Positions 10,970 to 24,800 of a stretch of DNA of 64,000 nucleotides are shown in pieces. A program made the translations under genes and the position numbers. This DNA comes from Trichostrongylus colubriformis (Eukaryota; Nematoda; Chromadorea; Rhabditida; Trichostrongylidae). The notes below the pieces were generated by a model. It worked only from the letters and a program-made list of their open reading frames with translations. It had not been told where the DNA came from and made no database searches. How positions within the stretch are numbered: the first letter of the stretch is position 1; each line of letters starts with the position of its first letter. The stretch spans positions 36,907,326 to 36,971,325 of the forward strand of contig OZ022260.1 of NCBI GenBank assembly GCA_963978905.1. The letters run 5' to 3'.

Positions 10970-13640
10970 TAAAATTTATAAGGGTTTTTGCACGCATTGC
11001 ATTGCACATACATAACAGCAATCGCAGTTATGTTCGGTGAGGTGCATGAGTTTGTAGTATTAGGTCAAGACGCAGCGTCGCACAAGGTTCGCGGCATTTC
11101 GTGTGCGGTACACTTGCTTGCGGATTCTTACGAACGAACCATTCAAGGGTTCCCATCACTTTGGCGAAGTACACGCAGCTCCAAGCGTTGCACTCTCTAT
11201 TCCAAAATTACATATTCTAGTGATTCATATTAATCATTAGATGACAGGAGGTTTGTGGTGCACACTTGATCGGTTAGCTCCTCCTCCTTGGGTGTTTCTG
11301 CTTACTTGTCTGGTCGACATAACATGGTCAAAAGGCAGTCAAGGTCTCCAGTCTATCAGTGTTGTTTATATTGGGTTGATCGAAAAGTTTTGATAGGGTT
11401 GAGATTTTTTCTGTTTTATTTTACAACTCAGCAAACAGTTAAAGCTAACTTACAATATAATAACCATCGTTAGTTATAACATTGTCCCCCGCCTCCCAAC
11501 GGGAAACGGGAGGTCAGCGATTCCTTCTCCCAGAACTGAGAAGATTGGGAGTCAACGACCCATGCCCTATTTCAGGCGTAATCGCTTCAGGCCTCAGCTG
11601 ATATGGCCCCTCTGGCTAATAACCATCGCATCGCGCGCCAGACGTGGCCACGCGATTTTTCTATCATAACGGCACACACCCATAGTATCATAAGTAAACT
11701 TTGTCTCCTTCGAAGATGCGTGCTGTAGTAGCGCACGAGATGGCGCTGAACTGCAAACATTCATGGACGGTGTTTTGGTGGTCGTATTTTGTTTTAAACT
11801 GCACAGAGGTTGATTACAACCTTGAAGCTTACGTTTCGAAAAGTTCGCCATCTTAGGAGCTTATAAAGAGGGAAGAAGTTCATGATTTAACCTACTTGCA
11901 AAAACATTTGTAATTCTGCTCAGATAATCGCAAAACACGTGCACGGTGATGCTCAGCTGGGTTCAGACTTACACTGCAACTCGGTATCCTTCCAGTAATG
12001 AGGGGGATCATTAATTTGAATGGAATTACATTGTGTTTCGTTCTAGGGTAGCATGGTGCACTGATATGGTCAGGTGAAAAGTATGGACCAAAGGAATAGG
12101 CAATGAATGCCCGGTGAGTGAAAATTCTGACTGAACGTATAGGTTATCTTAGTTTTCGAAAAAAACTTAAAGTGACGACTCTAGCTGGAACAAGGTTGCA
12201 AAAGTAATCTTGAAAAAACGTGGAAGTTCTGATTTTACCTGTACGTGCAGATCCAGTAGGAAGTATCATAAAAGTGAATCTCGGTGGTAAGATCATAACG
12301 AGATGGTGGCTTCAAAATGTCCATGTTGGCCCCGGACTAAAGTATCGTTTTCGCTGACCGGATCCGTTATCCTTCATCTGCACATTGTGAAGGAGTATAA
12401 CGACTCGGTCATTGTTTGATTCCCTCACTCAGCTGCTGATGTCGAAGATGCATTCGAGTACTACTGCAATGAGGGTGCTCTTCTCAAGGCACTGGTCGAT
12501 TATATTTAAAATTCCATCTCTAAGTGTACTATCCCAAAACAGGTTCGAAAGATATATGAATCAGTGCCAAGTTAAAGTTCTGCTAGTGGAGTGTCTTACA
12601 GAACTGAAGCTCTTTTCATCACGACTTGGGTGAACTGAGTGGCAGTCTTTGTTGGCAGGATTACGGAATTGTTTCCGAATTAACTCATTTTAGATTATCA
12701 AAAATTTCAACTCTGCAGATACTGCTCAGATTTGGAAGTGGAGGATTGAAAAACTGTAAAATGAGCTGTCATGAATCATATGCTGTTATCAGTTTGCTTG
12801 AAGTTGCTCATAGGCCTTAGAAGACGATCCGATCAAATATTGCCTGCATTGAACATCCACTTTTATTACCCAACACTCCGCCCAATGTTTGATTGCCGTT
12901 TTGGCAACCAAACATTTTTCTCTTGGAAATGGTACCGTCTCTGCGAAATATTTTTCACTTGTGTATGTTTTGGGGGAGACGTCGCTGCATCTCTTTGAAA
13001 TATTTGGAACCCCACGAGGCTCGGTGCCGTGTTTATAGTAAGGAGCAGGTATAGGGTTGAAATAAATTAACTGAATATAGTGCAAAGTCTGCAACATATG
13101 TTGCCTATTTCCGATTCTTTTGCTTCCTCTTTAGGATGGTAAGCTGTGCCTTTTTTGGATTCTATGTCGTTTCGAATATTTTCTTTACTTCATCATTACA
13201 TTAATCATCATCGCATCTCATCTTTTTTCAGTCACGGTCCTCATCTCTTCTTGTGCTCTATAATCAATTCTTATTGACAGCTCTGCGGGACTGCTCATCC
13301 TCCGTACCACATCATAATTTCAGAACATCAGGGAAATTCTGCGTAATATTCTCATAATCAACAGGGTATAGAGTGTCGTTCAGGAGCCTGCTTAAGGCTC
13401 CTTATAGACTTGTGGAGTTCACTGTACACCGTGGTGTTATCAGCTGAGTAGTTGTGATGGGTGGGGCAACGGCCACAGCTTGGCCTGCCTGTTGTCCCTA
13501 CCTCTGGTGATACAGAAATACGCGAAAATCTGTTTTTGATGAGAATCAGAGGTCAGGAGGGGTTCTACCTCGTTTGACCACTACTTCAATGCGCGAACCG
13601 ACCGAATTATCCTCACCCTTCGATGCCGTAAACGGGCGAA
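10970..13640. other. Mostly unassigned spacer
   Basis: Apart from the mariner remnant at 11368-11560 and a half copy of a MITE at about 11640-11700, no supported gene is visible. Two short frames deserve mention: 12266-12350 after a GCAG acceptor (PVGSIIKVNLGGK) and 12720-12825 (SYAVISLLEV). The latter loosely resembles exon 4 of paralog 2 (YEYIAVLLEI) and could be a remnant of the missing 5' part of paralog 1, but the splice sites do not fit. Confidence 0.4.
11368..11560 (-). mobile_element. Degenerate mariner 3' end
   Basis: The left end starts TTGGGTTGATCGAAAAG after TA, a mariner-like terminal repeat. The minus strand reads a fragment resembling the transposase C-terminus (RWEAGDNVITNDGYYIVS) that stops near the terminal repeat. 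No partner end was found, so this is a remnant. Confidence 0.5.
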
Positions 13641-13653
13641 GTGTAAGTATAAA

Positions 13654-13823
13654 GCCGTGTTCATACTTTGCGGTACTGGCGGCAGGGCGTGACTGCGTGT
13701 GTCTGCGTTTGCGCCTTGTCTCAATGAGTGGGTCTCCACTGCACTTCCTTCATTCTACTCTGCCTCGCTGCCTGTGAACGCAGCCATGCCCCGCCCAAGC
13801 CGACGCCAAGGCATGAACACGGC
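13654..13823. repeat. MITE family B copy (GGCCGCGTTCATACTTTGCG ends)
   Basis: Left end GCCGTGTTCATACTTTGCGG, right end complementary (ATGAACACGGC). Related copies: 41866-42002 (longest clean ends), about 59089-59219 and 63401-63490, with a diverged one near 15411-15600. Cores contain GTGAACGCAG and GCGTCTGCG blocks. It is a short non-autonomous inverted-repeat element. Confidence 0.65.
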
Positions 13824-14824
13824 CTAAAGGCTGTAAGTGATACAATAGGCTCGTAGGATTTCATGTGAGCAGACAAGGAATGCTGGTGCGGTCGTACTCA
13901 ACCTTTTTCGGGTGATGTTGTACTTTGGAAGGCTCACTTCTGACTTTACCAGCAAATAGGAGAGCCCTGTTCGCAAAAAAAGAAACAGTAACTCACAACT
14001 TCAAATCCCAAAACGTGATTGGTTAATATTTGCCGGACTGAATATATTCTCAACATTCGATTTTTGTGCATTCTTATTCCATCAAACAAATAATAGGAGT
14101 GGTGCTCTCGAACAGATAACACCATATTGATGCACAATTCCAATCAGAGCTTGACCTGATGAAATGTAAATATTTTTCAGAGTTGGGCCTTGTTCTGGCC
14201 GTTGTGCATGTGAAAGATGCTACTCTTTATACTTGCGGCATTATCGTTGCGATGTACTTCGATGGCAGGTTTCTCTTCCTCATAATTAGATTTTCTCTCA
14301 TGCACTCGTTACAACCCTCGAGTTCTTTCGCTTTCGGATAATAGGTGAAGCGTTATCAACTTGCAAGGCTTAGACGCTCATCGCACACTTGCTAGGGAGG
14401 CATCAACTCGGTTGGGAGCGTTTTCACTGTCCTTCCGCACGATGGGGTGTGACCCGTCCTTTCGATGAAAGTTGAAGCCCGCCTCCTAAAGAGATGGGAC
14501 GTATCTCCATCGCATTCACTCAATAGTACGACAGAAGTTTCGAGAAATTCTTGCTATCTAGTCAAAGACCCCGTGAGAGATAGTGAGAGAAATCAAAACT
14601 GAGAAGGCATGTTCTCATTTAGTGGTGGGACGACTTCAAATGAAATGATATAAGACGAAACTTGCTTTGAAAAGTGCTTAGACTTTTTATCGCCACTTGG
14701 TCTGGGTGCGTGCAGATGTGGTAAGCGGATTAGCTGTATAAGCGACGTGGGGCGACGTTGGCGGGTGTTCGCGCCGTATGCATCTCGCCTTAGTGACGCA
14801 TAGGGCGCGAAAACACGTCCTAAT

Positions 14825-15133
14825 CAGAGGCACATTTCGCGATAATCACTTTTTTAGGCGTCGGCCCGGTGCCTATCATGGCGCTACACCTCTTCGAAAC
14901 CCCAATCGGCCTGGGTGCGTCGAAACCACTCCGACGTTACCCATTTGAGCCCCTTATTGACCAACTGAGCAAAATGGGTGGCGTCGAAGTGGGCACGAGC
15001 AGGTGGAGCGCTGCGATCGTGCACCGTAGTGACGCAAAAGAGCTGCAGCCTGAGTAATTACCCATTAAGTAAAATCTACTGCTCCGAAAAGGTATATCGA
15101 TCCATCAGATTATCGCGAAATGTGTCTCAGAGC
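14825..15133. repeat. MITE with CACATTTCGCGATAATC inverted ends
   Basis: The block AGAGGCACATTTCGCGATAATC at about 14826 is repeated in inverted orientation at about 15107-15133 (GATTATCGCGAAATGTGTCTC). The interior is GC-rich with GTGACGCA repeats and no coding signal. It lies upstream of the first recognised exon of paralog 1. Confidence 0.55.
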
Positions 15134-15871
15134 TCAGTGGTGGGGAAAGAGTAAAATTCCCCGGGATTTCTTCTCTTCTGCTTCGTGCTGTACTTCTCTA
15201 CTGTTGCATAGCTTGGCACGTCTCCTCACATCCCACTATAGTGGGACAGTGCTATTTTTGATGATATCTATAAGTGACCCTGCTTACTACTCATTTGCCT
15301 CGCAAATCACCTGAAGCGTCCGCTGTTGAGAAAGTACAATGGCGCCCAGTGGACATAACGCAGATCGCGAAAACTTGTCACTATTTTCATATAAATGCAT
15401 CCTCTAAAGTCGCGTCCATACTTACCAGCGGCAGGACGTGGCTGCAATCAGAGGCGAAGCAGAGTGGGAGGAGAGAGGTGCAGAGACGACACATGTAACG
15501 AGGCAGGGTGGCGTAGGCGGAAGCGCAGAGCCACGCCTCGCCACCGGCACCACATACATAGTATGGAAGGGGCCTAAATGAGAGTATGTGGATACCTGCA
15601 GTTGGAAAGTAATCGCAGGTAACATATTTTGGCCGATGTTTTCCAATGAAATTCAACTTAAGAGGGTACTTTCTTCTGTTGCTTAGCCTGACGAACTGTG
15701 TAGAGCCTAACAGTTCCCTTCTAGTGGGTTTTCAGCGGCTCACCTGTGTTCAGAGACTTAGGTGGACGGTAACCTTATTCAATTTGCATACACAAAACTA
15801 TAAAAAGTAGCACTATTTTGATAGGATTTACTGTGTGCCCATTATGATAGAAAATAAGTTCCATTTCTAAG

Positions 15872-18800
15872 AATCGCCATCGGATCAAGCGATAGACATC
15901 TTACGAGGAGCAACAGCATCAAACTTGGCCACAAGTGCCACTGAATGTGTCGGGGATAGCGCTCAGCTACCGAATGATACGTGTGTCTGCTCTCCATACA
16001 CATCAGGATCTCGCTGTGAGGTGGTCAAGTGAGTGTTGAACGAACATATCACAGGGAATCTGTGAGGATTTGCGAGTTGTATTGAATCATATGACGATTT
16101 AGGTGTCAAAATTTTGGTCTCGTAAGCGGCAACCGCTGTATTTGTGCCCCTGGGTACTATTCGAAGTACTGTGAAACTCGTGAGTTATTACTTCTCCTCT
16201 GCTGCTGTGGGTGATTCATAATTCACGCTATTTTAGGTGCTTTCCGTCCGCCTATCGAATATGACATCGATTTGAGCTCCCGTTCACTAATTATCGTCTT
16301 CCTATTGACTGAATCAATGTACCAAGAGTTTCTGGATTTCCGGGCGAATTTGCCGGCTTTGGTAGAAGGAATCAGCGGCCCTGACAAAGACATTACTAGT
16401 TATGTCTTTTGGGGATTTGTGCAAAAAGGTTGGGCATGTTAATGCAGTACGTATATTTTGAAATTTTATTTTTGAAATGGAGTTTTTGCATTACAGTTTT
16501 TTAACTCCCTCAAAACCTTCACTTAATTCAGATAATGGAGTGATGACTAGATATACCGCATACGGTCACCAGCTATCAGATTTGGATGACGTGTTCGGCA
16601 AATTGGTTTTCAGCAAAGTGACATCTTTCCAACCACTTCTTCAGGAGATTGTCTTAGCTCAGCAGCAGTGGGTTCAAACGTGTATATTGAGTTCAAAGAT
16701 TTTGTCTTTCGTAAGAAATTGCATTCTGCTTTTCTGAAGTTGTTTTCGAACCGATGCGTCTGTGAGAAAATGCCTGAGAGCAAAAGATTTGCATAACGTG
16801 GTCCAGTGAGGAAGCAATTACGTTCTCTTTGAAAAAACTATAAAAGATACGTTTCAGTCCTGCTGCATTATATACAGTAGCGCTCAAAAGTCTTCGGCGA
16901 AATGGTCTTTCACTTGGGTTTTTCACTTGTAACTTTTTTGCAGCTGCACCTATCTAAGAAAAATTTCAGTATGTTGTACTTGGAGACACTACATATTAAT
17001 ATACTATTTTGGCGTTCAACGATGTAGGTTACGTGGTTATGTAATTTTTTGTTCTTGGAGTGCCATCGCTATGCCGTCCCGCTGAGCCGCTGTCATCAAA
17101 AGTCGTGGTCTTTCTACAAAATACTGATGTTCTTCGAGGCTTGCTCGTTTTGTTTTTGTAAAGAAAGCCGTTTTTCTTGACCAAGCCTTTTACTTTTTTT
17201 TCGGTGGTGTTGTAGTAAATTCTTGTAAAAAACCATGAAAAGTGTCAAGCGGCACTCAAGTAGAAGGAAATGTTGGCAGTAGGCTCAGGCACCACATAAT
17301 ACAATTTTGTCAAATCTGGTCAAGTAGAAAAAAAAGTTATGACGAAAAAGTTTTGGCCGAAGACTTTTGAGCGCTACTGTACGCACATTCCATACTAGGA
17401 GAAGGGAGGCACAAGGAAGCCTGAATTTTTCGGGTAAATAAGCGCGTGCAAGCGTTCATCCCATACTTATTAGCGTGAATGTAATCAAAGCACCAGCAAA
17501 CGCTTCTCCACCAATGATAATCAAAGGCTTGGCAGCCTACTGGACAGCCTGAATGTGCCTATAAAATAATACGCTGCTCGTGATACAAGCGCTGCACAAT
17601 CCATATTCTACTCGAGCGCTTTGGCTTACTCGCGATATCTCCCTCAAGGTGACGATTCGCATGACTCCGTTCAGGTACACCAAGGCATTCTCAAATGTGC
17701 TTGTCTTTGCCGACGTTGCTGCCAGCGATGCCACTCCGGCTAGTCATCTCTTGTCTTCGAACACCTCTGAGCATACATTGATCTCTATGGCTGCTGTCTG
17801 GCGGAATAAGGTAACTTTTAAGGCTTGATAGGGCTACGTACATAGTTTTGGAGTATGTGGCATCGTATTCGTTTCCTGGTGCTTGGATGCTTCTGCCATA
17901 ACCACGCTCTATGAATGGTCAGCAATGGTTACCACGTCTCTCCCGCTGCTGTTGTAGATTTCTTGCGTCTGAAATTTGAACGTTTCAGCTCACGTTCGTC
18001 TTCTCGGAATCTCCTCAGAAACGTCTTGACACATCTGGAGATAGATACGACGTCTTTAGACGGCTTGCGGTGGCGACCCATGGCGATCTTCTTGTTGTCA
18101 ACAAAAGCGACATAGCCACGGTAAGACAACGTCTTTTTTGATGGTTGATTGATTCACGTAGGCTTTGTGGATCTATATTTTTGGCAGCGAGATAACGGGA
18201 TCATATTCGGCAGGCTGAGGCAGTATTTAGGAGAGCCACAGGGCAGCTGCCTTTGAATGTTGGGAGGTGCTTACGTAGCGTTCACTTTTGAGCTATGCAA
18301 GCCTTTTCTCCCATGGGAATTGATTCTTTGTGGTAAAAGTAAGAACGGTGATTTGGCACTTTTTTTTTCGCCAAAACGGGTTGTTGCATAATTCAAAGTT
18401 ACTGCTTTGTTCTAATTTAGTAGAATAGTCTAGTGATGTATCCGGATCGGATAAGAGAATCAAACACGATCATAAAAATGCCTCCTTGTAACATTTCTTG
18501 ACTCGTGCAGGCGTCGCAGTCGAGCGCTTATAAAAGTTTGGGTGTGTGCAGATATGACAGCGAATCGCTTCGCGGCGTTTTACTCGCGGCGCCACCAGTA
18601 CGACTCACCGTATCGATTGCCCATGGGAGCCGGGCGAGCGTGATGCGTCACGTCTGCGTTTCCACTCATGCCACACTGCCTCGCTTGAAGGCTGCCATGT
18701 CCTGCCACTGGCACTCGCACCCGCCGCGGGCGGTCACGCGATTCTCTGTCATATCTGCACGCACCCCAAAAGTTTCGATGAAGTGTACGGCTACAAAGAA

Positions 18801-21800
18801 GAGATAGAAAGAATAAAGGAGCGTAGAGGAAGTGCAAACAGCCGTGTCCTATTATCTGGCTCTCTTCGTCTCTTTCTTCTGAACACTCTTGCTTGTTGAC
18901 TCTTCTCGGAGGGTAGGTCTACTTACGACAGAAAATCCCGTGACCGTCCACGGCGAGCGGCGCGGCGGGTGCGAGTGCCAGTGGCAGGGCATGGCAGCCT
19001 TCAAGCGAGGCAGTGTGGCATGGTTGGAAATGCAGAGGTGACGCAGCCACGCTCTGCCGAGCTCCCAAGGGCAATCGATTCGGCAAGTCGTACTCGTGGC
19101 GCCGCGAGTGCGACGTCGCGAAGCGATTTTCTGTCGTAAGTGGACCCACCCGAGATACTGCGTGAAGTAAAAGAATATTTGACTACAGGCCAGGGAGTGT
19201 AAGATGAATATGCTGATTAACTCGTGAAAATTTTACCCCCTTATGAAGGTTAGTGGCTTATGATGAGTCTCACAACAGTAAAGTTCGGGTATTTCATTGC
19301 TCACACCGTATTATGTTCAGGTAATGACGAATGTGTTGTCAAATTACAATAAAATGGAAAATCTTGTCGTTCGTTACCAGTTCAACTGCAGTGATTTGTA
19401 TATTGTTGACATTCCCACTGGAGAAGAGACGAAAATTCTGCTCACTGTCGACAAGAATGATGGTCTGTCACGGGTTTCGATGCCGAAAATCCAGTTTCAA
19501 TCACTGTAGGCTCAGGGGGACGGGGGGAGAGGGGGGGGGGGGGGAGATACAATATGACGTGAGCTGAAATTCATATGTACATGAAAAATCCCTATCGCTG
19601 TCACAGCTTCAGAAATGAAGTTGTGGTAGGTCTCCTGTGATTTTCGTGTAGGTGCTCTTAGGTGTGCGAGGCGTAATAGTGCGCAATTCGGTAATGCTAC
19701 GTCATTCTGCATCTCCTGCCCCCCCCCCCTCCCAAACCACTTTGACTTCCAATCTCTTTTATTTAAATGAAGTAGAAAAATGGATGGCACACATTCCTGT
19801 TTCTAGGAAATCCCTCTACATTCAGTCCCCCATACATTGCTGGTTTTGACGGCGAAAATTTGACGGTAATTGCATCAGGGACTTACTACTCGGTAAGGCC
19901 GTTTTTTTATTTCTAATAATTTTTGCTTGTTTTATATCAGTCTGGAGGAGATTTTTGGAGGTCATTTTGGAGTAGGGTACTATTCGAGGATCATTTTTCA
20001 GTTCTACATATTACCGAACACGACATGGTACGTGCGCGTAATCGCGCCCACACCCGGCCTGACTTGTTCTTTGAGAGCATTTGTCAGCTCGGGCAGAACA
20101 ATGCTTCTCAGCTACACTGACAATCCGCTTATTGACATAGGAGATGCTGTTCGCCACTACGGTAAGTTTATATTTATGGAAAATATTATTTCACAATTCA
20201 CGGCAAAATTACCGCCCTATACTACCCCCAATGATCGAGAATGATGCACTGCCCTTGTATACCCCATTTTGGAGCGTCTGATAGGGCGTGGCCAACGGAC
20301 ATGGGTGAATGGCGAGAGTGAGAGTGCGTGGCAAGAGTGAGAGTGTGTGGCGGAGTGAGAGAGTTTGATACACTCTCACCCAAGTCCGTAGGCCACGCCC
20401 TGTCAGGCGCTCCGAAATGGACTGAAGTACTAGTCTATTATCAGATGACTCCACCCACCGACTGACCCCGCCTAACACGTTCTGTTGAGCAATGTTTGTC
20501 CATGTCCATGAGCTTTGTTTGTGGCGCACTGGTACTTTAGAATGGCTAGTTATCCGGATATGTAATTTCAGGGATTCCGCAACTTGCCACTGGACTACCA
20601 ATAGGATATCCTGATTCAGTGACCATAGTAATTCAACCGATTGACTCCACGATGGGATCGCCATTCCAGGATATGACAATTGGTATGCGACGAACATCGG
20701 ATAGCACATTCTCGTACACGTTCAATAATCTTAACAACTGCACTCCTGGACCATTTGGGTGAGTCGGCCTTATTCTCAGTGAGGGTAGTGGGCGTTGAGT
20801 GTATGGGCGGATTTGCGCCCCATCACTAATTGGTGCCCTCCAACAGGCAGTGCAGCAATTATGGCGGCACGAATCCGCCCATGATCTTGCTCTCTTCCAA
20901 CATCTTGGGAAGAGGATTCAGAGAACAGTATAGTGATATCGATACTTTTTGTGCCAGTGCATCTGATGAATAATATTTATAGCCAAAAAATTTTATGCGG
21001 AAATTTATCCATTTTAGGCAGTTAGTTCGATTCTTGAATGTTGACAAAGGGGCGACACGTGTGCTGCCCGCGTACTGTTCACTTTCTGGTGAGTCTATTA
21101 CATACATAATATTGATCATACTTGTTGTGGAGATCGATGGTTGATGTTCCCCTCACCCCTCTTCGGTTGAACCGAGCATTTCATTGCCATTCGGAATGAG
21201 TTTGTCATTGTATAGTAGCGTCCATAGACTTGCGTTGCTCACTATTCTGTTCCTGTTTTCACCGATAAACCTAACAAATATGTTTAAGGGAATAGACAGC
21301 TGGCTAATGTGGGCGGGATCCGATTACATAGAACATGCTCGTGCGAAAAAGCGTTTCTAACCACTGAGTGTCGACCAAGGAAAGCGAAAATAACTCAATA
21401 GTACGGCAGAGGGAAAAGGGAATGATGTGGCCATAAACCGAGAAATGGAACCATACAAGCCATTGGGTTCAGTGGTGCACTTATTTTTCGGCGCGCCGCT
21501 TTACGAACGTATGGATCAGAATCACATGTATCTGTAATGTTTGACGGTCGTACGCAAACGTTAGCGGCAGCAACGTGTTATGACACGTCAACACATCGTT
21601 TTGCTATTTTTTAATATCAAAGTGCTGCTGTTCCAGAACCAGCCTCTTTATCGTCAGGCAGTCAAGAGCTTGCTTTGGCAGACACTGCTAATGGTGAGTC
21701 ACAGTGGGCAGTTGTGTATACTGTAACATATAAACCTCAAAATCATTTTGCAATCATTCTTGAGTTTTTCAAAATGGATATCTTTAAGTTTCACAACGTT

Positions 21801-24800
21801 CCATACACATTTATATTAGCATGCGGTTTGGAAAAAAATAGTCTTCAAGATGTGCATACTTTCAATAGTTGCTGTTTGTATTCTACAGTTTATTTCACAG
21901 TAGATAGGGCGTGGTCTGAGTGTCGAGTGAGGTGTGTGGCGAAGTGAGAGAGTTTGATATACTCTCACCCAAGTCCGTAGGCCACGCCCTTTCAAGCGCT
22001 TTGAAATGGACTGTACGTACACCTTTTGTTTGTTATCAAAACATAACCAAAACTCGAGGAGTGGGCACGGTCTTAACATCAGAAAATTTAATGAAAGTAC
22101 CCATGGCTTTTTAAATGTTGCCCACGTGATGAAAAACATAAAAGCGGCTGGTTTGCAGATGGCCAATGTCCGCAGATGAATGTGAATGCTATAGCAGATC
22201 CACGTCAACATTCATTCAGACAGGTACTGGGTTTGCTACCACAGAATGTTGAACCCGACTCGTCCTGTGTAGATTGTAGTGGGCTGAAAATTATGGTTCA
22301 GATGATATTCGCCGTGGAAAGTAGTTCAGCGATGGGTGCTGCAGCTTCCCGACTCATCGACGTTATCAAATCGACCATTGTTCAGCTAGAGTCAGACACT
22401 CATTCTCCATCGGAAATGCAATATTCATTAATAGTGTATGATGATAAAGGTGTGTATTAGCTTTTCGTTATAAAGTGGGCCACTCCGTTTGGAGTGGAAT
22501 TTCCAGGAAGGCTGCACATATTCATCTAGGCGCCTCAATAACACTTTGAAACAAATCGGCTCGAAATTTGCAGAACTTGCTGACACATAAATCGCAATTG
22601 CTCTAACGTGTAAATTGATAAATTTATGAGATATAATCCGAAAGAGTACTATGTAATTCTTAGGTTTCGAGTAGCTATGATTTCTAAGTAATAGTTTTCT
22701 TAGCTAACCAAGTAGAAATTTTTTCCCTTTCGTTTCCAGAAGTAAGGACTATTTCGAGCACCAATCAACCTGATGCTTTCATTGATCAGTTCAGTACTAC
22801 GATGGCAGAATTGGCTAAGAATGAGAACGAGATAGACCAAAGTTTATCACTGGATGTCATACACAAGGTACATGCCAACCTACCTGATTTCATTTCTTAC
22901 TCCATCTAGTTGTTTTTTAACGGCTTTCCGATAAGGCATTGCACTAGCTACATTTTCCATGTATGTATCCTCTTTATTGCCTTTAAGAATAACAGGATTA
23001 GAGTGCCTGATGACAAAAGTAGATGGATTACTTTTTTCATTAGGTACTTCAATGTAAGTGTCCCTCGGCAATGAATTCGGTCCCCAGTGGATGTCACGCC
23101 GATGTATTATAGTCCTATATATTACGGACAAGGGGACTGTGACACCTGAAGCCTAGAATATTAGAAGACGTAAGCAAGGACTTGCGAAAAGAAGCGATGG
23201 GTGGTAGGATAAAGGAAAGGGAAAGTATACTGAGGTTGTCGGTGAGGTGTGAAGGAAGTATATTACGAGCTTTGTGTTTGAAAACCGCACGGTTAAGCTA
23301 GGGAAAAACGTCAGCACCATTTGCTGGTGAAATAATCCATTGGATTTTTAACAGGCTCAAGAAATCGCGATTCTTTTCCCGACAATTCTGTTTCTATTCA
23401 CCTCAACGCCATCCAAACATTCTGCGAATGATTCAAGGCCAATTCCGAGAAATATGCAGGTGAGGCAGCTTTATTAGGCAGAAGCTTTTCAGAGTGTCAC
23501 GCTACCGTGTTACAGTTGTCAATTTTCAGTAAAATTTAGTTGTTTATTCAGGTGAACGTATTCAACTTAGGAGACGGGACGACTCTGCCTGAGAATGACG
23601 ATCTCACTTATCATCAAAGAGAAACCTCTGGACGAAATATACCAGTAACTATGGAAGGGATAACAAATGTCAGGATTTATTTCATATTTTGTTTTGGTTA
23701 ATTTTGCTTATTTTTTAACGCTTTGAATACGAGTTTTGGCTGCCAGGTGCTGTTGTGCCTATTTTCTGAAGCATGACTCGAGCTGTCACCAGGGCACTCC
23801 TAGGAATCGAGGAAAATAGCCGCTTCAGTACCCTCCTCCTCTCTCCACTTGGTGGACCGAATACGACCTCTCTCGTTCTTGCCCCCCCCCTCTCACAATA
23901 CCAGTAAACGTTGCCCGGTTGAGTGGTTGCAATAAGTTCTATTGCTCTGTATACTTACCTGAAGCGAAAAAGTTATTTATTTCACATTTCCGCACACGGA
24001 TTCGCTGTGAAATACTCATCGCTTCTCATCCACTTATTAAAAGTTAAATTGTAGTGCTTGGCTGGCCTCCGCAAGTTCGAGCCCCTCCTTCTTGTCCGGT
24101 CATACGACCCCTCCCGTCGAGGATTCTTCGACCCTTGGTGCACCCTGGGTGTCACAGCACTGTCAGCAAATGAGCTAGATTCTGTCTCTTGCCCTGATAG
24201 TACAGTTCCTTGTTTCATCCATTAGTGAGGTTATAAATTGCGCTATGTGGCATCCATAGTCCGAAAAATATGAAAAATGAATGTTGTGTTAATTCCGTTG
24301 TGCTTGTTCATTTCCCGTGGAAAAAAAATTAGCAAAGAAAAAAGAGGTATGCTCGGGAGTGTGAAACTCAGAGTTCCTGAAAGTGTTTATACTTCCAGCT
24401 GACGTCATTGTTGGTGTCGTCATTCGATGAGAATTCGTTGGTATTAGACGACGCAGCCGAAGTAAATTGAAGTTTGACTTTTTGGTTGCAATTATTATTG
24501 ATGTTGGCGAATTCAATCCCACTCGTTCAGGATTGTTCAAAGTCGATAGCATTCAGCTTTCTTGTAGAAGATGTTGCCACTGCTGCAGTGATCAATGTGG
24601 TTGGCCTTGGCGTTCAAGAGGAAAATATGGTGCTCTTGAGTGATTCCGCCAGTAAGTGCATTTTCCGTTCCAATCATGCTTCGTATGGACACCATTACTG
24701 AAAATGATGCCTTATTCGGCTCAAAAACACCATGAAAATTCGCACTTAACTGCGAATAGCGCAAAAAAGATGCGAAAGCGATGAGAGCTAGGGTTTCAAC

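Noticed and set aside
15387..15656. Overlapping open frames on both strands at 15387-15656
   Set aside because: GC-rich repeat related to MITE family B; frames are long on all strands because stops are rare in this composition.
20002..20244. Longer start (19940) for paralog 1 exon 9 giving SLEEIFGGHFGVGYY
   Set aside because: The homologous exon in paralog 2 begins at the TTTCAG before FYVLP and both exons are then exactly 160 nt, so the inner acceptor at 20001 is preferred.
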